A stretch of 6,186 nt of DNA, taken from NCBI GenBank assembly GCA_018664745.1, contig JABJNS010000053.1, positions 1-6,186 on the forward strand. Reading direction: 5' to 3'. The notes under the pieces were generated by a model that was not told the origin of the DNA, did no database searches, and saw nothing but the letters and a program-made list of their open reading frames with translations. A program made the position numbers and the translations under genes. This document shows, in pieces, positions 5,963-6,186 of this stretch (positions within the stretch are counted from its first letter, which is position 1; each line of letters starts with the position of its first letter). This DNA comes from Flavobacteriales bacterium (GTDB lineage: Bacteria; Bacteroidota; Bacteroidia; Flavobacteriales; BACL11).

Positions 5963-6186
5963 TAAATAAAATAAAACAACTGACTGAAAGTACTTTTGAT
6001 GAGATTGTTGAAATCAGAAGATACATTCATAAAAACCCTGAACTTTCTTTTAAGGAGCATAAAACTTCTGCTTATATAAAATCAGTACTTACAGGTTGGG
6101 GTATTTCTTTTACTGAAGATATTGCAGATACTGGAATTGTAGTTTTGTTGGAAGGAAATAATCCTTGTTCCAAAACACTTGCTTTG
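5959..6186 (+). CDS. M20-family amidohydrolase/peptidase, N-terminal part (3' end outside window)
   Basis: Only the first 76 codons are present and the frame is open to the window edge. The start MINKIKQLTESTFDEIVEIRRYIHKNPELSFKEHKTSAYI, with RRYIHKNPELSF at about 20-31, is the hallmark opening of M20D metal-dependent amidohydrolases. These are N-acyl-L-amino-acid amidohydrolases, hippurate hydrolases and IAA-amino-acid hydrolase relatives, usually 380-430 residues. They remove acyl groups from amino acids in a dinuclear-metal site. The metal ligands lie further downstream and cannot be checked here. No signal peptide is present, so it is likely cytoplasmic. The ATG overlaps the TSUP stop by four bases and has no Shine-Dalgarno, so translation is probably coupled to the transporter. 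The exact substrate is unknown. Confidence 0.88.
   Translation, partial: MINKIKQLTESTFDEIVEIRRYIHKNPELSFKEHKTSAYIKSVLTGWGISFTEDIADTGIVVLLEGNNPCSKTLAL

Overview
The window is an AT-rich (by eye about one third G+C) stretch of ordinary chromosome, almost certainly from the phylum Bacteroidota and probably of the Flavobacteriia type. The evidence is the gene set (rpmA followed by serS; a secreted TPR protein followed by a DUF4286 protein), the near absence of Shine-Dalgarno sequences, and intergenic matches to the Bacteroidota -7 promoter element TAnnTTTG. I see no mobile element, CRISPR array, tRNA, rRNA or phage gene.

Layout on the plus strand: the 3' end of rpmA (ribosomal protein L27, 1-159) is followed by a strong intrinsic terminator (185-214). 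A new, tightly packed unit then begins: serS (seryl-tRNA synthetase, 256-1521), a secreted TPR-repeat protein whose ATG directly abuts the serS stop (1522-3324), a DUF4286 protein overlapping it by one base (3324-3632), and an MFS-like 12-helix membrane protein starting at a TTG eight bases later (3641-4855). These four genes look like one operon, although nothing in the sequence joins their functions beyond spacing.

A convergent minus-strand gene, a YcbL-like metallo-beta-lactamase-fold hydrolase of the glyoxalase II group (4858-5496), ends two bases from the MFS gene. A 97-bp divergent intergenic region (5497-5593) separates it from a half-size TauE/SafE (TSUP) membrane protein (5594-5962). 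This region has promoter-like elements facing both ways and a perfect 12-bp palindrome. The TSUP gene overlaps by four bases the start of an M20-family amidohydrolase, which runs off the right edge (5959-6186).

No convincing undescribed system is visible. The points most worth a second look are the half-size TSUP transporter with a possibly leaderless transcript, its translational coupling to an M20 peptidase, the uncharacterised serS-TPR-DUF4286-MFS operon, and the 2-bp convergent junction without a terminator.
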